Assembly (NCBI RefSeq): GCF_050948175.1
Contig: NC_135194.1
Span: 3,526,033-3,590,032, forward strand
DNA length: 64,000 bases
Direction of reading: 5' to 3'
Origin: Xylocopa sonorina
Lineage: Eukaryota; Arthropoda; Insecta; Hymenoptera; Apidae
Position 1 is the first letter of the stretch. Each line of letters starts with the position of its first letter. This document shows, one piece after another, positions 1 through 11,400 of this stretch. Position numbers and translations under genes: made by a program. The notes under the pieces are model-generated. The model saw only the letters and a list, made by a program, of their open reading frames with translations, did no database searches and was not told the origin of the DNA.

Positions 1-2732
1 AATATGATTTGCGAAGTGTTATTTATTGCTCGTCTACGATTCAAATGAATGTAAATGCGACACTTCCTTGCAAGGAAATAGCGTCTGCATATGTCTAGGT
101 ATCGTAGCAATAGAGTTCTAATGCTTCTTAAAACGCGATATCGCATCTCATTTCTATGTTTCATGGTAAGATATAATATGATTTGCGAAGTGTTACGTAT
201 TCCTCGTCTACACTTCAAATGAATGTAAATGCGACACTTCCGTGCTAGGAAATAGCGTCTGCAGATGTCTAGGTATCGTAGCGATAGAGTTCTAATGCTT
301 CTTAAAACGCGATATCGCATCTCATTTCTATGTTTCATGATAAGATATAATATGATTTGCGAAGTGTTATGTATTCCTCGTCTACACTTCAAATGAATGT
401 AAATGCGACACTTCCTTGCAAGGAAATAGCGTTTGCAGATGTCTACGTATCGTAGCCATAGAGCTCTTATGATTCTTAAAACGCGATATCGCATCTCATT
501 TCTATGTTTCATGGTAAGATATAATATGATTTGCGAAGTGTTACGTATTCCTCGTCTACACTTCAAATGAATGTGAATGCAACACTTCCTCGCTAGGAAA
601 TAGCGTTTGCAGATGTCTACGTATCGTAGCAATAGCGTTCTTATAATTCTTAAAACGCGATATCGCATCTCATTTCTATGGTTCATGGTAAGATATAAAA
701 TGATTTGCGAAGTGTTATGTATTCCTCGTCTACACTTCAAATGAATGTAAATGCGACACTTCCGTGCTAGGAAATAGCGTCTGCAGTTGTCTAGGTATCG
801 TAGCAATAGAGTTCAAATGCTTCTTAAAACGAGATATTGCATCTCATATCTATGCTTAATGATAAGATATAATATTCATTGCGAAGTGTTATGCATTCCT
901 CGTCTACGATTCAAATGAATGTAAATGCGACTCTTCCTTGCAAGGAAATAGCGTTTGCAGATGTCTACCTATCGTAGCAATAGAGTTCTAATGCTTCTTA
1001 AAACGCGATATCGCATCTCATTTCTATGTTTCATGGTAAGATATAATATGATTTGCGAAGTGTTACGTATTCCTCGTCTACACTTCAAATGAATGTAAAT
1101 GCGACACTTCCGTGCTAGGAAATAGCGTCTGCAGATGTCTAGGTATCGTAGCGATAGAGTTCTAATGCTTCTTAAAACGCGATATCGCATCTCATTTCTA
1201 TGTTTCATGGTAAGATATAATATTCATTGCGAAGTGTTATGCATTCCTCGTCTACGATTCAAATGAATGTAAATGCGACACTTCCTTGCAAGGAAATAGC
1301 GTTTGCAGATGTCTACCTATCGTAGCAATAGAGTTCTAATGCTTCTTAAAACGCGATATCGCATCTCATTTCTATGTTTCATGGTAAGATATAATATGAT
1401 TTGCGAAGTGTTATGTATTCCTCGTCTACACCTCAAATGAATGTAATTGCGACACTTCCTCGCTAGGAAATAGCGTTTGCAGATGTCTACGTATCGTAGC
1501 AATAGAGTTCTTATGATTCTAAAAACGCGACATCGCATCTCATTTCTATGGTTCATGGTAAGATATAATATGATTTGCGAAGTGTTATTTATTGCTCGTC
1601 TACGATTCAAATGAATGTAAATGCGACACTTCCTTGCAAGGAAATAGCCTTTGCAGATATCTAGGTATCGTAGCAATAGAGTTCTAATGCTTCTTAAAAC
1701 GCGATATCGCATCTCATTTCTATGTTTCATGGTAAGATATAATATGATTTGCGAAGTGTTATGTATTCCTCGTCTACACTTCAAATGAATGTAAATGCGA
1801 CACTTCCTTGCAAGGAAATAGCGTTTGCAGATGTCTACGTATCGTAGCCATAGAGCTCTTATGATTCTTAAAACGCGATATCGCATCTCATTTCTATGGT
1901 TCATGGTAAGATATAATATGATTTGCGAAGTGTTACGTATTCCTCGTCTACACTTCAAATGAATGTGAATGCGACACTTCCTCGCTAGGAAATAGCGTTT
2001 GCAGATGTCTACGTATCGTAGCAATAGAGTTCAAATGCTTCTTAAAACGCGATATCGCATCTCATTTCTATGTTTCATGGTAAGATATAATATGATTTGC
2101 GAAGTGTTATGTAGTCCTCGTCTACACTTCAAATGAATGTAAATGCGACACTTCCTTGCTAGGAAATAGCGTCTGCAGTTGTCTAGGTATCGTAGCAATA
2201 GAGTTCAAATGCTTCTTAAAACGAGATATTGCATCTCATATATATGTTTAATGATAAGATATAATATTCATTGCGAAGTGTTATGCATTCCTCGTCTACG
2301 ATTCAAATGAATGTAAATGCGACACTTCCTTGCAAGGAAATAGCGTTTGCAGATGTCTACCTATCGTAGCAATAGAGTTCTAATGCTTCTTAAAACGCGA
2401 TATCGCATCTCATTTCTATGTTTCATGGTAAGATATAATATGATTTGCGAAGTGTTACGTATTCCTCGTCTACACTTCAAATGAATGTGAATGCGACACT
2501 TTCTTGCAAGGAAATAGCGTTTGCAGATGTCTACGTATCGTAGCAATAGAGTTCTCATGATTCTTAAAGCGCGATATCGCATCTCATTTCTATGTTTCAT
2601 GGTACGATATAATATGATTTGCGAAGTGTTATGTTATTCCTCGTCTACACTTCAAATGAATGTAAATGCGACACTTCCTTGTTAGGAAATAGCGTCTGCA
2701 GATGTCTAGGTATCGTAGCGATAGAGTTCTAA
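1..2732 (+). repeat. Satellite array block 1 (174-bp monomers)
   Basis: About 16 head-to-tail monomers with a 174-bp period; for example the word aatatgatttgcgaag recurs at 1 and 175. Two monomer types alternate. One carries tttcatggtaag...atatgatttgcg, the other tttaatgataag...atattcattgcg. The second type places a TGA in the minus-strand frame, and this ends the open frames here. The monomer holds short dyads: ttccttgcaaggaa, ctacg-tat-cgtag and gcgatatcgc. No gene is visible. The minus-strand frames in this block (for example 1317-2024) are the satellite itself read in 58-codon units. Confidence 0.95.
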
Positions 2733-3560
2733 TGTAACGTCAGGCGTACCGCCTGCCACCCTCCGGCGTCCACCTCATCATCCCCAGCATCCGTATCCGG
2801 AGCCCCTGCACACGGGCCACCCGCCGACTCGCCGTCCCTACAGAAGGAGACAAAGGTACGAGAGGGAAGAAGGATGCAGCATGCCGCGCCCACGCGCGAT
2901 CTCCACACATGAGGGGGAGGACTTCACCCCGTATTACGAGGGCGAGGAGCTCTCCGACACGTACTGGGTCGAATCCCCAGCGATCACGAAGCCCTATACG
3001 TACTTCTCGTACATGTGGGATTAGAATAAGCACACTACTCACATTTGTACATACACACCAACACACACCTAGATTTAAGTAAATATATGTATATATTTTA
3101 TTCATGCACGGCTATGTTCCGTGCACTCGCGCGCACACTCGACGCTCGCGGCTCACGCTTAACACGGGCCGCGCCCCACTCCGAACGGCCGCCCCACCAC
3201 GAGGGCCGAGCGGCCGCCCTACTCCGACCGTCCGCCCCACCGCGAGGGACCAGCGACTCGCGCGCCGCGCGACCCGAGGAGGTCGCGGACGCGAGATCCG
3301 AGAGTCAGTTCCAATCTCACCTCCGAACGGGAGAGTTCGTAACTCATCTCCGAACTGGAGAGTTCCTATCTCATCTCCGAACCGATGAGTTCCTAACTCG
3401 CCACCAGCATCCGATCGATGCACTTTCGAGCAATAGGCTCATTCGCAACGAGCAATTAGCTCTAATGCATTCGTCTCTATCCATACTCCCATAGCGGAGT
3501 CCAGTCGATACTTTATACTATTTCTAATTCTCATTGTAATCGTTAGTCAGTAACTTAGAA
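2733..3560 (+). mobile_element. 3'-truncated LTR of the Ty3/gypsy element
   Basis: The sequence starts with the LTR terminus tgtaacgtcaggcg and follows the 5' LTR at 47328 for about 830 bp, ending in cagtaacttagaa. The last roughly 650 bp of the LTR are missing. It contains three 27-bp VNTR units (3316-3396), against two in the full-length element. It differs from the other copies at several sites, such as cagtcgatac instead of cattcgatac, so it is probably one of the older copies. There is no target-site duplication. The satellite resumes at 3584 about 43 bp further on in phase than where it stopped, so the 3' side was lost together with some satellite. Confidence 0.92.
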
Positions 3561-3583
3561 TTATAATATAAAGTAGTATAAAG
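3561..3583 (+). other. Filler DNA at a deletion junction
   Basis: These 23 bp lie between the broken LTR and the resumed satellite and belong to neither. They contain agtataaagta, the reverse complement of the tactttatact stretch about 40 bp upstream in the same LTR (near 3508-3520). This looks like a templated inverted insertion made during end-joining repair. The match is short, so chance remains possible. Confidence 0.45.
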
Positions 3584-6500
3584 TAAGATATAATATGATT
3601 TGCGAAGTGTTATGTATTCCTCGTCTACACTTCAAATGAATGTAAATGCGACACTTCCTTGCTAGGAAATAGCGTCTGCAGTTGTCTAGGTATCGTAGCA
3701 ATAGAGTTCAAATGCTTCTTAAATCGAGATATTGCATCTCATATCTATGTTTAATGATAAGATATAATATTCATTGCGAAGTGTTATGCATTCCTCGTCT
3801 ACACTTCAAATGAATGTAAATGCGACACTTCCTTGCAAGGATATAGCGTTTGCAGATGTCTACCTACCGTAGCAATAGAGTTCTAATGCTTCTTAAAACG
3901 CGATATCGCATCTCATTTCTATGTTTCATGGTAAGATATAATATGATTTGCGAAGTGTTACGTATTCCCCGTCTACACTTCAAATGAATGTGAATGCAAC
4001 ACTTCCTCGCTAGGAAATAGCGTTTGCAGATGTCTACGTATCGTAGCAATAGCGTTCTTATGATTCTTAAAACGCGATATCGCATCTCATTTCTATGGTT
4101 CATGGTAAGATATAAAATGATTTGCGAAGTGTTATGTATTCCTCGTCTACACTTCAAATGAATGTAAATGCGACACTTCCGTGCTAGGAAATAGCGTCTG
4201 CAGATGTCTAGGTATCGTAGCGATAGAGTTCTAATGCTTCTTAAAACGCGATATCGCATCTCATTTCTATGTTTCATGGTAAGATATAATATTCATTGCG
4301 AAGTTTTATGCATTCCTCGTCTACGATTCAAATGAATGTAAATGCGACACTTCCTTGCAAGGAAATAGTGTTTGCAGATGTCTACGTATCGTAGCAATAG
4401 AGTTCTAGTGCTACTTAAAACGCGATATCGCATCTCATTTCTATGTTTCATGGTAAGATATAATATGATTTGCGAAGTGTTATGTATTCCTCGTCTACAC
4501 CCCAAATGAATGTAATTGCGACACTTCCTCGCTAGGAAATAGCGTTTGCAGATGTCTACGTAACGTAGCAATAAAGTTCTCATGATTCTTAAAACGCGAT
4601 ATCGCATCTCATTTCTATGTTTCATGGTACGATATAATATGATTTGCGAAGTGTTATGTTATTCCTCGTCTACACTTCAAATGAATGTAAATGCGACACT
4701 TCCTTGTTAGGAAATAGCGTCTGCAGATGTCTAGGTATCGTAGCGATAGAGTTCTAATGCTTCTTAAAACGCGATATCGCATCTCATTTCTATGTTTCAT
4801 GGTAAGATATAATATGATTTGCGAAGTGTTATGCATTCCTCGTCTACGATTCAAATGAATGTAAATGCGACACTTCCTTGCAAGGAAATAGCGTTTGCAG
4901 ATGTCTTCGTATCGTAGCAATAGCGTTCTTATGATTCTTAAAACGCGATATCGCATCTCATTTCTATGGTTCATGGTAAGATATAAAATGATTTGGGAAG
5001 TGTTATGTATTCCTCGTCTACACTTCAAATGAATGTAAATGCGACACTTCCGTGCTAGGAAATAGCGTCTGCAGATGTCTAGGTATCGTAGCGATAGAGT
5101 TCTAATGCTTCTTAAAACGAGATATTGCATCTCATATCTATGTTTCATGACAAGATATAATATTCATTGCGAAGTGTTATGCATTCCTCGTCTACAATTC
5201 AAATGAATGTAGATGCGACACTTCCTTGCAAGGAAATAGCATTTGCAGATGTCTAGGTATCGTAGCAATAGAGTTCTTATGATTCTTAAAACGCGATATC
5301 GCATCTCATTTCTATGGTTCATGGTACGATATAATATGATTTGCGAAGTGTTATGTTATTCCTCGTCTACACTTCAAATGAATGTAAATGCGACACTTCC
5401 TTGCTAGGAAATAGCGTCTGCAGATGTCTACGTATCGTAGCGATAGAGTTCTGATGCTTCTTAGAACGCGATATCGCAACTCATTTCTATGTTTCATGGT
5501 AAGATATAATATGATTTGCGAAGTGTTATGTATTCCTCGTCTACACTTCAAACGAATGTAAATGCGACACTTCCTTGCAAGAAAATAGCGTTTGCAGATG
5601 TCTATGTATCGTAGCAATAGAGCTCTTATGATTCTTAAAGCGCGATATCGCATCTCATTTCTATGTTTCATGGTAATATATAATATGATTTGCGAAGTGT
5701 CATGCATTCCTCGTCTACACTTCAAATGAATGTAAATGCGATACTTCCTTGCTAGGAAATAGCGTCTGCAGTTGTCTAGGTATCGTAGCAATAGAGTTCA
5801 AATGCTTCTTAAAACGAGATATTGCATCTCATATCTATGTTTAATGATAAGATATAATATTCATTGCGAAGTGTTATGCATTCCTCGTCTACGATTCAAA
5901 TGAATGTAAATGCGACACTTTCTTGCAAGGAAATAGCGTTTGCAGATGTCTACCTATCGTAGCAATAGAGTTCTAATGCTTCTTAAAACGCGATATCGCA
6001 TCTCATTTCTATGTTTCATGGTAAGATATAATATGATTTGCGAAGTGTTATTTATTCCTCGTCTACGATTCAAATGAATGTAAATGCGACACTTCCTTGC
6101 AAGGAAATAGCGTTTGCAGATATCTAGGTATCGTAGCAATAGAGTTCTATTGCTTCTTAAAACGCGATATCGCATCTCATTTCTATGTTTCATGGTAAGA
6201 TATAATATGATTTGCGAAGTGTTATGTATTCCTCGTCTACACTTCAAATGAAAGTAAATGCGACACTTCCTTGCAACGAAATAGCGTTTGCAGATGTCTA
6301 CGTATCGTAGCCATAGAGCTCTTATGATTCTTAAAACGCGATATCGCATCTCATTTCTATGGTTCATGGTAAGATATAATATGAATTGCGAAGTGTTATG
6401 TTATTCCTCGTCTACACTTCAAATGAATGTAAATGCGACACTTCCTTGCTAGGATATAGCGTCTGCAGATGTCTACGTATCGTAGCGATAGAGTTCTGAT

Positions 6501-8109
6501 GCTTCTTAAAACGCGATATCGCAACTCATTTCTATGTTTCATGGTAAGATATAATATGATTTGCGAAGTGTTATGTATTCCTCGTCTACACCCCAAATGA
6601 ATGTAATTGCGACACTTCCTCGCTAGGAAATAGCGTTTGCAGATGTCTACGTAACGTAGCAATAAAGTTCTCATGATTCTTAAAACGCGATATCGCATCT
6701 CATTTCTATGTTTCATGGTACGATATAATATGATTTGCGAAGTGTTATGTTATTCCTCGTCTACACTTCAAATGAATGTAAATGCGACACTTCCTTGTTA
6801 GGAAATAGCGTCTGCAGATGTCTAGGTATCGTAGCGATAGAGTTCTAATGCTTCTTAAAACGCGATATCGCATCTCATTTCTATGTTTCATGGTAAGATA
6901 TAATATGATTTGCGAAGTGTTATGCATTCCTCGTCTACGATTCAAATGAATGTAAATGCGACACTTCCTTGCAAGGAAATAGCGTTTGCAGATGTCTTCG
7001 TATCGTAGCAATAGCGTTCTTATGATTCTTAAAACGCGATATCGCATCTCATTTCTATGGTTCATGGTAAGATATAAAATGATTTGCGAAGTGTTATGTA
7101 TTCCTCGTCTACACTTCAAATGAATGTAAATGCGACACTTCCGTGCTAGGAAATAGCGTCTGCAGATGTCTAGGTATCGTAGCGATAGAGTTCTAATGCT
7201 TCTTAAAACGAGATATTGCATCTCATATCTATGTTTCATGACAAGATATAATATTCATTGCGAAGTGTTATGCATTCCTCGTCTACAATTCAAATGAATG
7301 TAGATGCGACACTTCCTTGCAAGGAAATAGCATTTGCAGATGTCTACGTATCGTAGCAATAGAGTTCTTATGATTCTTAAAACGCGATATCGCATCTCAT
7401 TTCTATGTTTCATGGTAAGATATAATATGATTTGCGAAGTGTTACGTATTCCTCGTCTACACTTCAAATGAATGTGAATGCGACACTTCCTCGCTAGGAA
7501 ATAGCGTTTGCAGATGTCTACGTATCGTAGCAATAGAGTTCTCATGATTCTTAAAACGCGATATAGCATCTCATTTCTATGGTTCGTGGTACGATATAAT
7601 ATGATTTGCGAAGTGTTATGTTATTCCTCGTCTACACTTCAAATGAATGTAAATGCGACACTTCCTTGCTAGGAAATAGCGTCTGCAGATGTCTACGTAT
7701 CGTAGCGATAGAGTTCTGATGCTTCTTAGAACGCGATATCGCAACTCATTTCTATGTTTCATGGTAAGATATAATATGATTTGCGAAGTGTTATGTATTC
7801 CTCGTCTACACTTCAAATGAATGTAAACGCGACACTTCCTTGCAAGAAAATAGCGTTTGCAGATGTCTATGTATCGTAGCAATAGAGCTCTTATGATTCT
7901 TAAAGCGCGATATCGCATCTCATTTCTATGTTTCATGGTAATATATAATATGATTTGCGAAGTGTCATGCATTCCTCGTCTACACTTCAAATGAATGTAA
8001 ATGCGATACTTCCTTGCTAGGAAATAGCGTCTGCAGTTGTCTAGGTATCGTAGCAATAGAGTTCAAATGCTTCTTAAAACGAGATATTGCATCTCATACC
8101 TATGTTTAA
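3584..8109 (+). repeat. Satellite array block 2, with a 12/13-monomer duplication
   Basis: 174-bp monomers continue in the same orientation. A large part is duplicated inside the block. About 4.4-5.3 kb matches 6.5-7.35 kb at an offset of 2091 bp (12 monomers). About 5.33-5.95 kb matches 7.6-8.1 kb at 2265 bp (13 monomers), so one extra monomer was gained or lost between the two halves. Several monomers carry an extra T (ttatgttattcc instead of ttatgtattcc), which shifts the minus-strand frame. The block ends with the left TTAA (8106-8109) of the piggyBac-like insertion. Confidence 0.93.
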
Positions 8110-8124
8110 CACGTTGAGTGCCAC

Positions 8125-8187
8125 GTCAGTCACCGGTGACTGACACCGACTTTTCCGTTCAGGCCGCGTCAGTCACCAGTGACTGAC
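8125..8187. repeat. Two palindromes near the left end of the piggyBac-type element
   Basis: The 20-bp gtcagtcaccggtgactgac (8125-8144) is a perfect palindrome. A second copy with one central change (cagt for cggt) lies at 8168-8187. They sit just inside the left TIR, a position where transposase-binding repeats are common in this superfamily. That role is inferred from position only. Confidence 0.7.
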
Positions 8188-8325
8188 AGTATAAAATATG
8201 ATAGTAAAAGTAAAAATTTTTTCCCTTTCTTCTTCTTCCTCTGATGAAGAAACAATGCGCACTCTATGCCGCCTTTTAGCAAAAATAATTTCGCTATTGT
8301 CACTTTCTGAATCTTGAACTGACAT
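8173..8325 (-). pseudogene. Remnant of a piggyBac-like transposase N-terminus
   Basis: On the minus strand a frame starts with Met at 8325, about 93 bp inside the right TIR. It reads into an acidic stretch (DSESDNSE), a basic stretch and then serine plus glutamate (RRHRVRIVSSSEEEE), ending about 50 residues later at 8173. Acidic/basic low-complexity N-termini of this style are common in piggyBac transposases. No catalytic domain remains, so this is the surviving 5' end of an internally deleted element. An in-frame Met 11 codons upstream (8358) also exists; I prefer the later one because the acidic segment follows it directly. The similarity is one of composition and style, not a computed alignment. 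Confidence 0.5.
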
Positions 8326-8418
8326 TCTGAGGGCTAAGAAATAACATTGCTGTTCCAAGATATCTGTGCACGCGGCCTGACGGGGAAGTCGCTATAAAAC
8401 CGCGTGGCACTCAACGTG

Positions 8419-11400
8419 TTAATGATAAGATATAATATTCATTGCGAAGTGTTATGCATTCCTCGTCTACGATTCAAATGAATGTAAATGCGACACTTCC
8501 TTGCAAGGAAATAGCGTTTGCAGATGTCTACCTATCGTAGCAATAGAGTTCTAATGCTTCTTAAAACGCGATATCGCATCTCATTTCTATGTTTCATGGT
8601 AAGATATAATATGATTTGCGAAGTGTTATTTATTCCTCGTCTACGATTCAAATGAATGTAAATGCGACACTTCCTTCCAAGGAAATAGCGTTTGCAGATA
8701 TCTAGGTATCGTAGCAATAGAGTTCTAATGCTTCTTAAAACGCGATATCGCATCTCATTTCTATGTTTCATGGTAAGATATAATATGATTTGCGAAGTGT
8801 TATGTATTCCTCGTCTACACTTCAAATGAAAGTAAATGCGACACTTCCTTGCAACGAAATAGCGTTTGCAGATGTCTACGTATCGTAGCCATAGAGCTCT
8901 TATGATTCTTAAAACGCGATATCGCATCTCATTTCTATGGTTCATGGTAAGATATAATATGAATTGCGAAGTGTTATGTTATTCCTCGTCTACACTTCAA
9001 ATGAATGTAAATGCGACACTTCCTTGCTAGGATATAGCGTCTGCAGATGTCTACGTATCGTAGCGATAGAGTTCTGATGCTTCTTAAAACGCGATATCGC
9101 AACTCATTTCTATGTTTCATGGTAAGATATAATATGATTTGCGAAGTGTTATGTATTCCTCGTCTACACTTCAAATGAATGTAAATGCGACACTTCCTTG
9201 CAAGAAAATAGCGTTTGCAGATGTCTATGTATCGTAGCAATAGAGCTCTTATGATTCTTAAAACGCGATACCGCATCCCATTTCTATGTTTCATGGTAAG
9301 ATATAATATGATTTGCGAAGTGTTACGTATTCCTTGTCTACACTTCAAATGAATGTAAATGCGACACTTCCTTCCAAGGAAATAGCGTTTGCAGATATCT
9401 AGGTATCGTAGCAATAGAGTTCTAATGCTTCTTAAAACGCGATATCGCATCTCATTTCTATGTTTCATGGTAAGATATAATATGATTTGCGAAGTGTTAC
9501 GTATTCCTCGTCTACACTTCAAATGAATGTGAATGCGACACTACCTCGCTAGGAAATAGCGTTTGCAGATGTCTACGTATCGTAGCAATAGAGTTCTTAT
9601 GATTCTTAAAACGCGACATCGCATCTCATTTCTATGGTTCATGGTAAGATATAATATGATTTGCGAAGTGTTATGTATTCCTCGTCTACACTTCAAATGA
9701 ATGTAAATGCGACACTTCCTTGCAAGGAAATAGCGTTTGCAGATGTCTACGTATCGTAGCCATAGAGCTCTTATGATTCTTAAAACGCGATATCGCATCT
9801 CATTTCTATGGTTCATGGTAAGATATAATATGAATTGCGAAGTGTTATGTTATTCCTCGTCTACACTTCAAATGAATGTAAATGCGACACTTCCTTGCTA
9901 GGAAATAGCGTCTGCAGATGTCTACCTATCGTAGCGATAGAGTTCTGATGCTTCTTAAAACGCGATATCGCAACTCATTTCTATGTTTCATGGTAAGATA
10001 TAATATGATTTGCGAAGTGTTATGTATTCCTCGTCTACACTTCAAATGAATGTAAATGCGACACTTCCTTGCAAGGAAATAGCGTTTGCAGATGTCTATG
10101 TATCGTAGCAATAGAGCTCTTATGATTCTTAAAACGCGATACCGCATCTCATTTCTATGTTTCATGGTAAGATATAATATGATTTGCGAAGTGTTACGTA
10201 TTCCTTGTCTACACTTCAAATGAATGTGAATGCGACACTTCCTCGCTAGGAAATAGCGTCTGCAGATGTCTACGTATCGTAGCGATAGAGTTCTAATGCT
10301 TCATAAAACGCGATATCGCATCTCATTTCTATGTTTCATGGTAAGATATAATATGATTTGCGAAGTGTTACGTATTCCTCGTCTACACTTCAAATGAATG
10401 TGAATGCGACACTTCCTCGCTAGGAAATAGCGTTTGCAGATGTCTACGTATCGTAGCAATAGAGTTCTTATGATTCTTAAAACGCGACATCGCATCTCAT
10501 TTCTATGGTTCATGGTAAGATATAATATGATTTGCGAAGTGTTATTTATTCCTCGTCTACGATTCAAATGAATGTAAATGCGACACTTCCTTACAAGGAA
10601 ATAGCGTTTGCAGATATCTAGGTATCGTAGCAATAGAGTTCTAATGCTTCTTAAAACGCGATATCGCATCTCATTTCTATGTTTCATGGTAAGATATAAT
10701 ATGATTTGCGAAGTGTTATGTATTCCTCGTCTACACTTCAAATGAAAGTAAATGCGACACTTCCTTGCAAGAAAATAGCGTTTGCAGATGTCTATGTATC
10801 GTAGCAATAGAGCTCTTATGATTCTTAAAACGCGATATCGCATCTCATTTCTATGTTTCATGGTAAGATATAATATGATTTGCGAAGTGTTACGTATTCC
10901 TCGTCTACACTTCAAATAAATGTGAATGCGACACTTCCTCGCTAGGAAATAGCGTTTGCAGATGTCTACGTATCGTAGTGATAGAGTTCTAATGCTTCTT
11001 AAAACGCGATATCGCATCTCATTTCTATGTTTCATGGTAAGATATAATATGATTTGCGAAGTGTTACGTATTCCTCGTCTACACTTCAAATGAATGTGAA
11101 TGCGACACTTCCTCGCTAGGAAATAGCGTTTGCAGATGTCTACGTATCGTAGCGATAGAGTTCTAATGCTACTTAAAACGCGATATCGCATCTCATTTCT
11201 ATGTTTCATGGTAAGATATAATATGATTTGCGAAGTGTTATGTATTCCTCGTCTACACTTCAAATGAATGTAAATGCGACACTTCCATGCAAGAAAATAG
11301 CGTTTGCAGATGTCTATGTATCGTAGCAATAGAGCTCTTATGATTCTTAAAACGCGATATCGCATCTCATTTCTATGTTTCATGGTAAGATATAATATGA

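Larger units (their letters stand above)
8110..8418. mobile_element. Non-autonomous piggyBac-type element (MITE-like)
   Basis: This 309-bp insert is flanked by TTAA on both sides (8106-8109 and 8419-8422). It has perfect 16-bp terminal inverted repeats, cacgttgagtgccacg and its complement. A subterminal inverted repeat, tcaggccgcg at 8159-8168, pairs with cgcggcctga at 8371-8380. TTAA target duplication with short TIRs is the hallmark of the piggyBac superfamily. The paralogous satellite copy 2265 bp upstream has a single TTAA at 5841-5844 and no insert, so it is an empty site within the window. The element keeps only the start of a transposase-like frame and could move only if a transposase is supplied in trans. 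The family assignment rests on structure and the short coding remnant; the TIR does not start with the CCC typical of the founding piggyBac. Confidence 0.85.

Noticed and set aside
1..2732. A CRISPR-like repeat-spacer array
   Set aside because: The repeats are 174 bp, directly contiguous and without unique spacers, and the context is eukaryotic.
2740..3423. Open frames of 94-121 codons on both strands of the LTRs (also at 21.5-22.3, 29.8-30.6, 47.3-48.0, 54.8-55.4 and 61.8-63.6 kb)
   Set aside because: They overlap each other in several frames in GC-rich LTR sequence, repeat in every copy and show no domain. Only the frame continuous with pol deserves attention.
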